Shown here piece by piece: positions 1 to 7,166 of a stretch of 29,125 nt of DNA (positions are counted from its first letter, which is position 1; each line of letters begins with the position of its first letter). The translations under genes and the position numbers were made by a program. This stretch comes from DASRBO01 sp035653595 (GTDB lineage Bacteria > Actinomycetota > Acidimicrobiia > Acidimicrobiales > JAJPHE01), in the NCBI GenBank assembly GCA_035653595.1, contig DASRBO010000137.1:1-29125 (forward strand), written 5' to 3'. A model generated the notes under the pieces. That model was not told the DNA's origin, did not search any database, and saw only the letters and a list, made by a program, of their open reading frames with translations.

Positions 1-951
1 GACTTCACCAACGGCTTCCACGACGCAGCCAACGCCGTAGCGACGTCGATATCCACCCGCGCCCTGCGTCCGCTCACCGCCCTCGGCATGGCGGCCGCCC
101 TCAACGTGGTGGGCGCCCTGGTGTCCACCAAGGTGGCGGCCACCGTGGGCAAGGGGATCATCAACTCACCGGCCGGCAGCCATGGCCTGGTGATCGTCTT
201 CTCGGCCCTGATCGGCGGGATCGCCTGGAACCTCATCACCTGGGCCCTCGGGCTTCCCTCCTCGTCGACCCACTCACTGATCGGAGGCCTGACCGGTGCG
301 GCGCTGGGCGCCGGCACCGGCGTCAAATGGCACGGTCTGGTGAGCAAGGTGGTGATACCGATGGCCGCCTCTCCGCTGATCGGATTCGTCCTCGGCTTCG
401 TCCTGATGGTCGGGATCCTGTGGGCTTTCCGGCGGGCCCGCCCGGCCGGGGTCAACCGGGGGTTCCGGGCGGCCCAGACCTTCTCCACGGCGGCGATGTC
501 GTGGAGCCATGGAACCCAGGACGCCCAGAAGACGATGGGGGTGATCACCCTGGCGCTGGTGACCACCGGTCACCTGGTGGGCTTCCGAGTGCCCATATGG
601 GTGATCCTGGCGGCGGCGCTGGCGATGGGCCTGGGCACCCTCGCGGGTGGATGGAGGATCATCCGCACGCTCGGGAGCCGCATCACCGCGCTCGACCCGC
701 CCCGGGGCTTCGCCGCCCAGACCTCGGCGTCGGCTGTGCTGCTGTTCTCGGCCTACGCCTACGCCATGCCCGTGTCGTCCACCCACGTCATCACCTCGAC
801 GGTCATGGGGGCAGGCAGCACCAGGAGGCTGCTGGCCGTGCGCTGGGGCGTCGCCCGTGAGGTGGTGCTGGCGTGGATCCTGACTATTCCGGGGGCGGGG
901 GCCACTGCCTGGGTCGTCTACCACCTGGTTCACGCCGCCACCGGGCGCTGA
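1..951 (+). CDS. PiT family inorganic phosphate transporter, 5'-truncated by the window edge
   Basis: An integral membrane, ion-coupled low-affinity phosphate permease. Reading frame 1 is open from the first base, so the true start lies upstream; 316 residues are visible. The first residues, DFTNGFHDAANAVATS, match the N-terminal PiT signature. A second copy of the signature, around SHGTQDAQKTMG near residue 170, marks the inverted C-terminal repeat of the family. Several hydrophobic segments separate the two signatures, and the end (VLAWILTIPGAGATAWVVYHLV) is a membrane helix. The gene is convergent with the PhoU-DUF47 gene, with only 4 nt between the two stop codons. This pairing is typical, because PiT transporters are often encoded beside DUF47/PhoU-like proteins. 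The family call is secure; strict specificity for phosphate rather than another oxyanion such as sulfate is inferred. Confidence 0.93.
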   Translation, partial: DFTNGFHDAANAVATSISTRALRPLTALGMAAALNVVGALVSTKVAATVGKGIINSPAGSHGLVIVFSALIGGIAWNLITWALGLPSSSTHSLIGGLTGAALGAGTGVKWHGLVSKVVIPMAASPLIGFVLGFVLMVGILWAFRRARPAGVNRGFRAAQTFSTAAMSWSHGTQDAQKTMGVITLALVTTGHLVGFRVPIWVILAAALAMGLGTLAGGWRIIRTLGSRITALDPPRGFAAQTSASAVLLFSAYAYAMPVSSTHVITSTVMGAGSTRRLLAVRWGVAREVVLAWILTIPGAGATAWVVYHLVHAATGR

Positions 952-955
952 GGGC

Positions 956-2296
956 TCAGGAGCTCTTGACCAGGATCGACTCGATGACGTCGGAGACGTC
1001 CTCGATGGTGTTGAGCGAGTTCTCGAGGGCTTGGACGATGTCCTTCCACCGCAGGACGTCGAGGGCCTCGTACTCGCCGCTGAAGAGCCGGGCCATCAGT
1101 CGGCGGTAGATGGCGTCGCCCTCCCGTTCCAGTGCCTCGATCCGTTCGAGGCGGTAGCGGGTGCCCGTCTTGGTCTGCAGGCAGCCGATCAGCTCCTCCA
1201 GCTCGCCGGCCATGGCCACCAGCACATCGGCCAGCTCCGGGAAGTCGGACAGGGGCCTGTCGACCTGAACCAGCTCGATCAGCTCGGCCACGGCGAAGAT
1301 GTCGTCGACCACGTCGTCGAGCTCCTCGGTCAGGGCGTGGATGTCCTCGCGGTCGTAGGGGGTGACGAAGCTGGAGTCGAGCCTGCGCAACAGGTCGATG
1401 GTGATCTGGTCCCCCCGACGCTCGAAGCGCTTGATGTTCTGGTAGTGGATGTCGACGTCGTCGAACGAGGCAACCATCTTGCGCAGCTCGTCGGCACACT
1501 CACGGGCGTTGCCGGCGGCGGCCCTGAACAGGTCGAAGAAGGCGTCGTCGTGGGGGATGATGCGCAGCTGGGTCAGGGAGCGCACGAGCCGCCGCCATCC
1601 CTTCGGGGCCCCGGTTGACTCCGACCGTGTCCGGTTGACCAGCAGGGCGGCGGTGGCGATGCGCCGGGGGGCCACCATCGCCTCCACCCGCCGTCCGAGG
1701 TTGACGGCGTGGTCACCGAAGCGCTCGTAGAAGCGGGCCAGGAGGGTCAGCTGGGCGGCGAGGCCGGGGTCCATGTGGGAGCCGATTGCCTCTTCCACCA
1801 GGGCGGCGGCCAGGTTGTCCAGCTCGTCGTCCGCCTCGGCGAGGGTGAAGCCAGCGTCGCGGGAGCGCTCCTGGTAGCCGTTGGAGGCGGTGCGCCACAT
1901 GTCGACGGCGGTCTCGCCCATCGACTGGATCAGGCCCCGCGACCTGGGTGTGATTCCCGCTCCGAGGCCATCGAGGGCCCGGCGGGCGACGTGCTCGGCC
2001 AGATCGGCGCTGCGCTCCAGCTCGGGGATCATCTGGAGGATCGCCACGAGCTCCTCCAGCTCGGCCGGCCGGCCGGCCACGTCGCCCAGCCGCTCCTTGA
2101 TGAGGCCGGTCAGGGCGGCGCAGTGCTCGTCCACCTGCCGATCCTCGGCGATTACCGACCTGGCCCGGCCCGCATCCTGGTCGAGGAGGGCGGCGGTGGC
2201 CCGCGACATGCTCTCCCGCACCATCGCGAAGCAGACCAGGACGGCGTCGTCGACCTGACGACGGAACTCGGCCCATTCGCGGCTGGGGGGAGGCAT
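956..2296 (-). CDS. PhoU / DUF47 (PhoU-like) two-domain fusion protein
   Basis: A 446-residue all-helical cytoplasmic protein, probably a regulator or partner of phosphate transport. Residues about 10-215 form a PhoU domain with repeated helical-bundle motifs (ELERSADLAEHV near 94 and YERFGDHAVNLGRR near 190, the metal-binding acidic signature). Residues about 240-446 match the DUF47/TIGR00153 PhoU-like family: FFDLFRAAAGNARECADEL, then IKRFERRGDQITIDLLRRL, and a C-terminal LRWKDIVQALENSLNTIED stretch. The two families are usually separate proteins of about 210-230 residues, so this looks like a fusion. The ATG at 2296 is preceded by TACGGT 8 nt upstream and by no clear Shine-Dalgarno, suggesting a leaderless message. 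It faces the PiT transporter gene, supporting a role in controlling that carrier. Domain calls are confident; the regulatory role is inferred. Confidence 0.88.
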   Translation of the reverse strand: MPPPSREWAEFRRQVDDAVLVCFAMVRESMSRATAALLDQDAGRARSVIAEDRQVDEHCAALTGLIKERLGDVAGRPAELEELVAILQMIPELERSADLAEHVARRALDGLGAGITPRSRGLIQSMGETAVDMWRTASNGYQERSRDAGFTLAEADDELDNLAAALVEEAIGSHMDPGLAAQLTLLARFYERFGDHAVNLGRRVEAMVAPRRIATAALLVNRTRSESTGAPKGWRRLVRSLTQLRIIPHDDAFFDLFRAAAGNARECADELRKMVASFDDVDIHYQNIKRFERRGDQITIDLLRRLDSSFVTPYDREDIHALTEELDDVVDDIFAVAELIELVQVDRPLSDFPELADVLVAMAGELEELIGCLQTKTGTRYRLERIEALEREGDAIYRRLMARLFSGEYEALDVLRWKDIVQALENSLNTIEDVSDVIESILVKSS

Positions 2297-2304
2297 GCGT
2301 GGTC

Positions 2305-2310
2305 ACCGTA
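2305..2310 (-). promoter_or_regulatory. Candidate -10 box TACGGT for a leaderless phoU-DUF47 transcript
   Basis: Read on the minus strand, TACGGT ends 8 nt before the ATG at 2296. This fits the TAnnnT-then-start arrangement seen before several other genes in the window. No purine-rich ribosome binding site lies between box and start. No recognisable -35 element is visible. Confidence 0.5.
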
Positions 2311-2392
2311 CCCCACCTCGTATCCGACAACCGCCATGGCTGGCGCCGTCAGGCGCCGGGCTGTGCCTGGGCCGGAACCCTTGAGGTGCCGG

Positions 2393-4267
2393 CTACGAGA
2401 CCAGCCGGCGGACCGCCTCCACCACGTGGTCGGCGTCGATGCCGGCGGACGCCAGCAGCTGCTGCGGCGTGCCCGAGGTGGGCATCTCCCGCACTGCCAG
2501 GCGGACGACCGTCAGGCTGAGCCCCTCGCCGGCGAGGGCGTCGACGACGGCGGCGCCCAACCCGCCCTCGGCCCAGTGATCTTCCACCGTGATGATCCTG
2601 CCCCCGGTGGCTCGGGCCGCCTCGACCAGGGTGGCGGTGTCGACCGGCTTGAGCGAGTACAGGTCGATCACCCGGGCGGAGATCCCCTCGCCGGCCAGGC
2701 GCTCGGCGGCCTCGAGCACCTCGAACAGGGTTATGCCGGCCGCCACCAGTGTCACCGCGTCCGAGCCGGACGAGCGCAGGACCTTTGACCCGCCGATGGC
2801 GAAGGTCTCCTCCGGTCCGTAGATCACCGGGGTGTCGGCCCGGGTCGTGCGCAGGTAGGCGATGCCGGGGGCGTCGGCCATGGCCTCGACGAGCTTGGCG
2901 GTCTGGTTGCCGTCCGACGGGTAAAGCACGGTCGAGCCGTGCACGGCCCGGAAGGCGGCCAGATCCTCGAGACCCATCTGCGACGGTCCGTCCTGACCGA
3001 TCGAGACCCCGGCGTGGGAGCCAACCAGGTTGAGTCGGGCCCGGCTGACGGCGGCCATGCGCACGAAGTCGTAGGCCCTGGTGAGGAAGGCGGCGAAGGT
3101 GGAGGCGAAGGGGACCCAGCCCCGGACCTGCATGCCCACGGCGGCGGCGACCATCTGCTGCTCGGCGATGTACATCTCGAAGAAGCGCTCGGGGTGGGCG
3201 GAGTGGAAGATGTCGGCGTAGGTGGAGTTGCTCACCTCGCCGTCGAGGCAGACCACATCGGAGCGGACGTTGCCGACGGCGGCCAGGGCCTCGCCATATG
3301 CCTTCCGGGTGGAGATCTTGCCCCCGAGCTGGTAGCGGGGGAGCTGACCGCCGCCGGTCGGGAACTGGTGGGGCTTGCCGTCGGCCGCCGGCGCCTGTAC
3401 CCGCACGGCGATGTGGCGCTCGCCCCCCAGCTCGGCGATGGCCTCCTCGGGGTGGTCGAGGGGCTTGCCGTGGGCGTTCTCCTGGTTGTCCACCGCCTTG
3501 ACCCCCTTGCCCTTGTGGGTGCGGGCCACGATGACGGTGGGGCGGCCCTCGGTGGCCACCGCCTGGCGGTAGGCGGCGTCGACGGCAGCGACGTCGTGGC
3601 CGTCGATCTCGATGGCGTTCCAGCCCTGGGCCTCGGCCCGGCGGGAGTAGGAGGACAGCTCCCACCCGTGCATGGTGGGGCCCCGCTGGCCCAGGCGGTT
3701 GACGTCCACGATGACGGTCAGGTTGTCGAGGTTCTCGAAGCCGGCGTGCTCGAAGGCCTCCCAGATGGAACCCTCGGCCATCTCGCTGTCGCCGCAGAGC
3801 ACCCAGACGCGGTAGTCGAGGCGGTCGAGGCGCTTGCCGGCCAGGGCCACCCCGACCCCGACGGGCAGGCCGAAGCCGAGCGAGCCGGTGGCCACGTCGA
3901 CCCAGGGCAGGATCGGGGTGGGATGGCCCTCGATGGGGCTGCCGAACTTGCGGAAGCTGAGCAGCTCCTCGTCGCTGATGGCCCCGGCCGCCTTGTACAT
4001 GGAGTACAGCAGCGGCGAGGCGTGACCCTTGGAGAAGATCAGGTGGTCGTTGGCCGGGTTGGCCGGGTCGTCGAAGTCGTAGCGGAGGTGGCCCGCCAGC
4101 AGCACGGCCATCAGCTCGGCCGCCGACATGGATGAGGTGGGATGGCCGGAGCCGGCGGCGGCGCTGGCCCGGATGGAGTCGACCCGCAGCTGCTGGGCCA
4201 GCTCGTGCCAGACATCGTGGTCGGCGGTGGTCGGCTGGCGCTCGCTCAAGGTGGCCTCCGGTCGCAT
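2393..4267 (-). CDS. tkt: Transketolase, full length
   Basis: A thiamine diphosphate enzyme that transfers two-carbon ketol units in the non-oxidative pentose phosphate pathway; cytoplasmic. At 624 residues it matches the short, animal-like transketolase class rather than the roughly 660-residue enterobacterial form. Visible motifs are GSGHPTSS at 39-46, SKGHASPLLY at 79-88, and the ThDP/Mg binding block GDSEMAEGSIWEA (159-171) with its distal DVN (188-190). The C-terminal half starts at KISTRKAYGEAL, and the catalytic glutamate is in YIAEQQM (E369). The binding motif reads GDS rather than the commoner GDG. Both halves, which are separate genes in some bacteria, are fused here. The ATG at 4267 lies 38 nt from an oppositely oriented ATG, and AGGGA 11 nt before the start may serve as a weak ribosome site. 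Confidence 0.95.
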   Translation of the reverse strand: MRPEATLSERQPTTADHDVWHELAQQLRVDSIRASAAAGSGHPTSSMSAAELMAVLLAGHLRYDFDDPANPANDHLIFSKGHASPLLYSMYKAAGAISDEELLSFRKFGSPIEGHPTPILPWVDVATGSLGFGLPVGVGVALAGKRLDRLDYRVWVLCGDSEMAEGSIWEAFEHAGFENLDNLTVIVDVNRLGQRGPTMHGWELSSYSRRAEAQGWNAIEIDGHDVAAVDAAYRQAVATEGRPTVIVARTHKGKGVKAVDNQENAHGKPLDHPEEAIAELGGERHIAVRVQAPAADGKPHQFPTGGGQLPRYQLGGKISTRKAYGEALAAVGNVRSDVVCLDGEVSNSTYADIFHSAHPERFFEMYIAEQQMVAAAVGMQVRGWVPFASTFAAFLTRAYDFVRMAAVSRARLNLVGSHAGVSIGQDGPSQMGLEDLAAFRAVHGSTVLYPSDGNQTAKLVEAMADAPGIAYLRTTRADTPVIYGPEETFAIGGSKVLRSSGSDAVTLVAAGITLFEVLEAAERLAGEGISARVIDLYSLKPVDTATLVEAARATGGRIITVEDHWAEGGLGAAVVDALAGEGLSLTVVRLAVREMPTSGTPQQLLASAGIDADHVVEAVRRLVS

Positions 4268-4300
4268 CCTGCGGTTGTTCCCTGCCCGGCCCTCCCTATC

Positions 4301-4310
4301 ACGTTATGGT
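4301..4310. promoter_or_regulatory. Compact divergent promoter with overlapping -10 boxes
   Basis: The ten bases ACGTTATGGT carry TATGGT on the plus strand (4305-4310) and TAACGT on the minus strand (4301-4306). The two TAnnnT boxes share two bases. The plus box sits 7 nt before the GTG at 4318, as expected for a leaderless start. The minus box would start the tkt message near 4294, leaving about 27 nt of leader. Inferred from spacing and motif only. Confidence 0.5.
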
Positions 4311-4317
4311 CCCGGCC

Positions 4318-4686
4318 GTGGACATAGAGGAGTTCTACGCCGCCGACGAGAGACGCCGGTCCTCCGAGGAGTTCGAGTACGGGCAGGACTGGCACGACGC
4401 CGCCGGGGTCCGCTACGAGCTGTCCTGGGTGGTCGACACGGGCGAGCTGTACGTCATGCGCGAGCCCAGCGAGCAGCTGGTGGACTTCTTCGACGGCGTG
4501 TTCACCATGCCGATGCCCACCAGCTCGGTGACGGTCGGGCTCCTCGGGGTGGTGCCGGACCGTCGGCAGCTCGACGAGGCGCTGGCCGGCTGGCAGGAGG
4601 AGATGAGCAAGCCCGACTCGGTCTCCTGGCTGATCGAGCGGCTGCACCAGAGCGGGGTGAGGCCGAAGCGCAACCCGGCCGGCTGA
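4318..4686 (+). CDS. Conserved-looking small acidic protein of unknown function
   Basis: A 122-residue soluble protein that I do not recognise. It starts DIEEFYAADERRRSSEEFEY and continues with GVRYELSWVVDTGELYVMREP, suggesting beta strands. A hydrophobic stretch SSVTVGLLGVV then leads into a helical, charged C-terminus. No signal peptide or membrane segment is visible. I place the start at GTG 4318 because TATGGT ends exactly 7 nt before it. The in-frame ATG at 4306 lies inside that -10 box, so it would not be in a leaderless message; if used, the protein gains four residues. The gene is divergent from tkt and convergent with the flippase-like gene. Its third-position GC pattern and clean termination support a real gene; the function is unknown. 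Confidence 0.75.
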   Translation: MDIEEFYAADERRRSSEEFEYGQDWHDAAGVRYELSWVVDTGELYVMREPSEQLVDFFDGVFTMPMPTSSVTVGLLGVVPDRRQLDEALAGWQEEMSKPDSVSWLIERLHQSGVRPKRNPAG

Positions 4687-4705
4687 GCGCCGGCTCAGAC
4701 CGGCC
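4677..4705. terminator. Candidate bidirectional hairpin at a convergent junction
   Basis: GGCCGG followed by CTGAGC (4677-4688) pairs with GCTCAG, a bulged A, then CCGGCC (4693-4705), around a GCCG loop. This gives a 12-bp stem with one bulge. It includes the TGA stop of the upstream plus-strand gene and lies just beyond the stop of the minus-strand flippase-like gene. There is no U-tract, so termination is inferred from position and strength alone. Confidence 0.5.
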
Positions 4706-4715
4706 GGCTCAGACC
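4689..4715. repeat. Short tandem duplication, 14-nt period, two copies
   Basis: GCCGGCTCAGACC occurs at 4689-4701 and again at 4703-4715, separated by one base. The second copy contains the stop codon of the minus-strand flippase-like gene (TCA at 4709-4711). It looks like a small slippage duplication. Confidence 0.8.
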
Positions 4716-7153
4716 CGCCGGCGGTGCTGCAGGTAACGGAAGGCCGCCAGTCCGGGCAGGATCGGGAGCCAGAAGGTCAACAGCCGGAACGACAGGACGG
4801 AGGCCACCGCCGGCTCGGAGTGGATGCCGATGCTGGTGAGGCCGGCCACCAGGGCCGCCTCGACCGCCCCCAGATTGCCCGGGGTGGGCGCCGGCGAGGC
4901 GATGGCGGCGCCACCGACGTAAACGGCCATCACCGACACCACCGAGAAGTGGCTGTCGAAGGCGGCCAGGGTGGCGGCGAGGGCAGCGGCATTGCCCAGG
5001 GTCACCCCGGCCGAGCCGCCGAAGAGGGCCAGGGCCCGGGCGGGCTGGCGCAGCACCCCGAACAGGTCGCGCCCCACCCGGATGGTCGGCTTGAGCACCC
5101 GCCGCCGCCCCAGCGGCGAGCCGAGGAAGGCGCCGGTGCCGACCAGCACCCCGACGACCGCCGCCAGGACCGGCCAGCCGGTCGGGAGGGGGACCTTGCC
5201 GATCACCCCGCTGGCGCCGATGACCGCCACCGATATGAAGAACAGGCTGGCGTGGACGACCACGCCGGCGGACTGGTTGACGGCGATTGAGCCGATGGCC
5301 TCGCTGCGGGGGGTGGAGATGCCCTGCAGGTAGATCATGTTGAGGCCCATGCCCCCGACCCCCCCGGGGGTCAGCCGGCTGGTGAAGGCGGAGGCCAGCT
5401 GGACCAGGGTGGTGCGCCAGAACGGGAGCGGCCGCTTCACCGCGCCGATGTAGGAGGCGGTGGCCATGGGGAAGGTGATGGCGCCGGCCACGAAGGCGGC
5501 CACCAGCCACCAGTAGTCGGCGTGGCGGACGGCGTCGAGCAGCCTCGGCACGGTGCCGATCTGGGGCAGCAGCAGGTAGACGGCGCCACCCCCGACGGCC
5601 AGGGCCAGGACGGTGCTGGCCCGGATGCGGGGCCGGAAGGAGGGCCGGGGTTCGCCCACAGTCTTGGCCACCTCGGTGGACAGGTCGGCGAGCAGCGAGC
5701 GCTGTCCGCCGAGCTGGGCCCGGATGCGCGCCGGCAGGGCCAGGGGCTGGAGGTAGGTGAGGGCGGAGCGCAGGCGGGCGTCGGGGAGGCTGCGGCGGGC
5801 CGACTGGACCGCCCGTGGGATGCCCACGACCGAGGCGAGGGAGACCAGGGTCTCGGCCAGGTCCTGGGCCAGGGGTCCGTCGGCCGCCCCCGCCCGGGCG
5901 AAGGCGAAGTCGAGGATCCACGGCTCGCCCTTGGCGTCGATGAGGACGTTGTCGGCGCGCAGGTCGTGGTGGGCGATGCGGGCCTCGCCCAGTTGGCTGA
6001 CCTGGCGCCAGATCTCGTCCAGCATGGCGTCGTGGCAGTCGCCGGCGTGGAGTTGGGAGAGGCGGTGACCCTCCACCTTCTGGCGGACGATCAGGGCCGG
6101 GCCGTGACCCAGGTCACCGGCCATCATCACCGGCGGCGTGCGCACCCCGGCCCGGTCGGCCAGCAGGGTCACGAACGCCTCGTGGTCGACCTCGTGGCCG
6201 GGGGAGGAGAGGCCGGGCTCGTCGTCGACCTCCAGGGAGGCCAGCAGGCGCCGCAGGCGGTATGACCAGCCGGCCCGGCGCTGGCCCCGCCTGACCACCT
6301 CCACCGCCAGACAGCAGCCCGACCTGGTCTGGGCCTCGAAGTGCATGGGCCCGAACGGGCGGCTGCGCAGCTCGACCACCTTGAGCGGCTCCATGCCGGC
6401 GACGTGGAGAGCCTGCTCCACCACCCTGGTCGAGGTGGCCCGGCCGGGGGCCCCGGCAGCGAAGTGGGTCGCCGTCCCCACCCACCAGCCGATGAAGGCG
6501 CCGGTGACGATGTTGAGGGCCAGCTGCTGGCCGGTGAAGTCAAGGGACAGGGCCACCAGGGCGATCAGCGGCAGGATCAGCGGACGAAGGGTCCGGGGCA
6601 GGTAGGGGGTGGCCACGGTGGCCATGGCCGCCGCCACCGCCATGTGGTCGGACGGGAAGACCGAGTGCACGACCAGCTGGTGGTTGGTCCCCGGCACCAG
6701 CCGGCCGGTGGCCACGTCCCGCATCGGGGCGAAGACCCGTAGCAGGTGGCCGGCCGCCCACCCGCCGGTGCCGGCCAGCACCAGCTTGGTCCCCGCCCGC
6801 AGCCGGCGGAGGAACAGGGCGACCCCGGCCACCACGGCGATGGCGGCCACCGAGCCGGCGTCGGACAGGTAGCGGGAGACCGGGGCCAGGCCCGCCGGCA
6901 GGCGCGATATGTCGCGGTAGATGGCGGCCTCGAGGGGGTCCACCCCGTGGCGGTTGGCGCTGAGGAAGCCGACCGCCACCACGGCCGTGGCCAGGGCCAG
7001 GCGCGCCAGGTCGCGGGGGTGGCGGCCGAGGGCCTCCTGGGCCGCCCGGACCGCCCGGCTCACCCGGGGCGGCTCGGCGGTCTCCGTTTCGGGCGGAGTG
7101 GGTCCGGCGGCCACGGTGGGATCCTTGCCCCTCGGCGCCGGCGCGGATTGCAC
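4709..7153 (-). CDS. Three-domain membrane protein: PAP2-like, kinase-like, MprF/LPG-synthase-type flippase domain
   Basis: An 814-residue multi-pass protein. Residues about 50-230 resemble a PAP2 phosphatase: KLVLAGTGGWAAGHLLRVFAP, then FPSDHM (166-171). The third PAP2 motif is SLDFTGQQLALN (203-214), where the usual arginine, histidine and aspartate are absent, so this domain is probably not catalytic. Residues about 260-500 hold a kinase/aminoglycoside-phosphotransferase-like domain with HHDLRADNVLID (395-406) and ILDFAFA (D415); the N-lobe lysine is not obvious. Residues about 510-805 contain several membrane helices and the TPGGVGG...APTPGNLGAVEA pattern of the lysylphosphatidylglycerol synthase transmembrane (UPF0104/MprF-like) family, but no aminoacyl-transferase domain. 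It starts with GTG, 5 nt after the stop of the UbiB-like gene, so the two are probably cotranscribed. A role in moving or modifying lipids is inferred. Confidence 0.82.
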   Translation of the reverse strand: MQSAPAPRGKDPTVAAGPTPPETETAEPPRVSRAVRAAQEALGRHPRDLARLALATAVVAVGFLSANRHGVDPLEAAIYRDISRLPAGLAPVSRYLSDAGSVAAIAVVAGVALFLRRLRAGTKLVLAGTGGWAAGHLLRVFAPMRDVATGRLVPGTNHQLVVHSVFPSDHMAVAAAMATVATPYLPRTLRPLILPLIALVALSLDFTGQQLALNIVTGAFIGWWVGTATHFAAGAPGRATSTRVVEQALHVAGMEPLKVVELRSRPFGPMHFEAQTRSGCCLAVEVVRRGQRRAGWSYRLRRLLASLEVDDEPGLSSPGHEVDHEAFVTLLADRAGVRTPPVMMAGDLGHGPALIVRQKVEGHRLSQLHAGDCHDAMLDEIWRQVSQLGEARIAHHDLRADNVLIDAKGEPWILDFAFARAGAADGPLAQDLAETLVSLASVVGIPRAVQSARRSLPDARLRSALTYLQPLALPARIRAQLGGQRSLLADLSTEVAKTVGEPRPSFRPRIRASTVLALAVGGGAVYLLLPQIGTVPRLLDAVRHADYWWLVAAFVAGAITFPMATASYIGAVKRPLPFWRTTLVQLASAFTSRLTPGGVGGMGLNMIYLQGISTPRSEAIGSIAVNQSAGVVVHASLFFISVAVIGASGVIGKVPLPTGWPVLAAVVGVLVGTGAFLGSPLGRRRVLKPTIRVGRDLFGVLRQPARALALFGGSAGVTLGNAAALAATLAAFDSHFSVVSVMAVYVGGAAIASPAPTPGNLGAVEAALVAGLTSIGIHSEPAVASVLSFRLLTFWLPILPGLAAFRYLQHRRRV

Positions 7154-7166
7154 GGCGCTCAGCGCC
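7154..7166. repeat. Palindrome centred on the UbiB-like stop codon
   Basis: On the minus strand GGCGC, TGA (stop codon plus neighbours), GCGCC forms a short perfect hairpin ending directly at the GTG start of the flippase-like gene (7153). Ribosomes finishing the upstream gene would open it, which suggests translational coupling. This is inferred from sequence symmetry only. Confidence 0.45.

Noticed and set aside
2349..3665. Long open frame of 438 residues on the minus strand inside tkt
   Set aside because: It is an out-of-frame shadow of transketolase: arginine, proline and glycine rich with no family motif, as expected at high GC.
2939..4135. Plus-strand open frame of 398 residues antisense to tkt
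   Set aside because: Composition is Gly/Ala/Val/Asp shadow sequence, and the opposite strand encodes an unmistakable transketolase.
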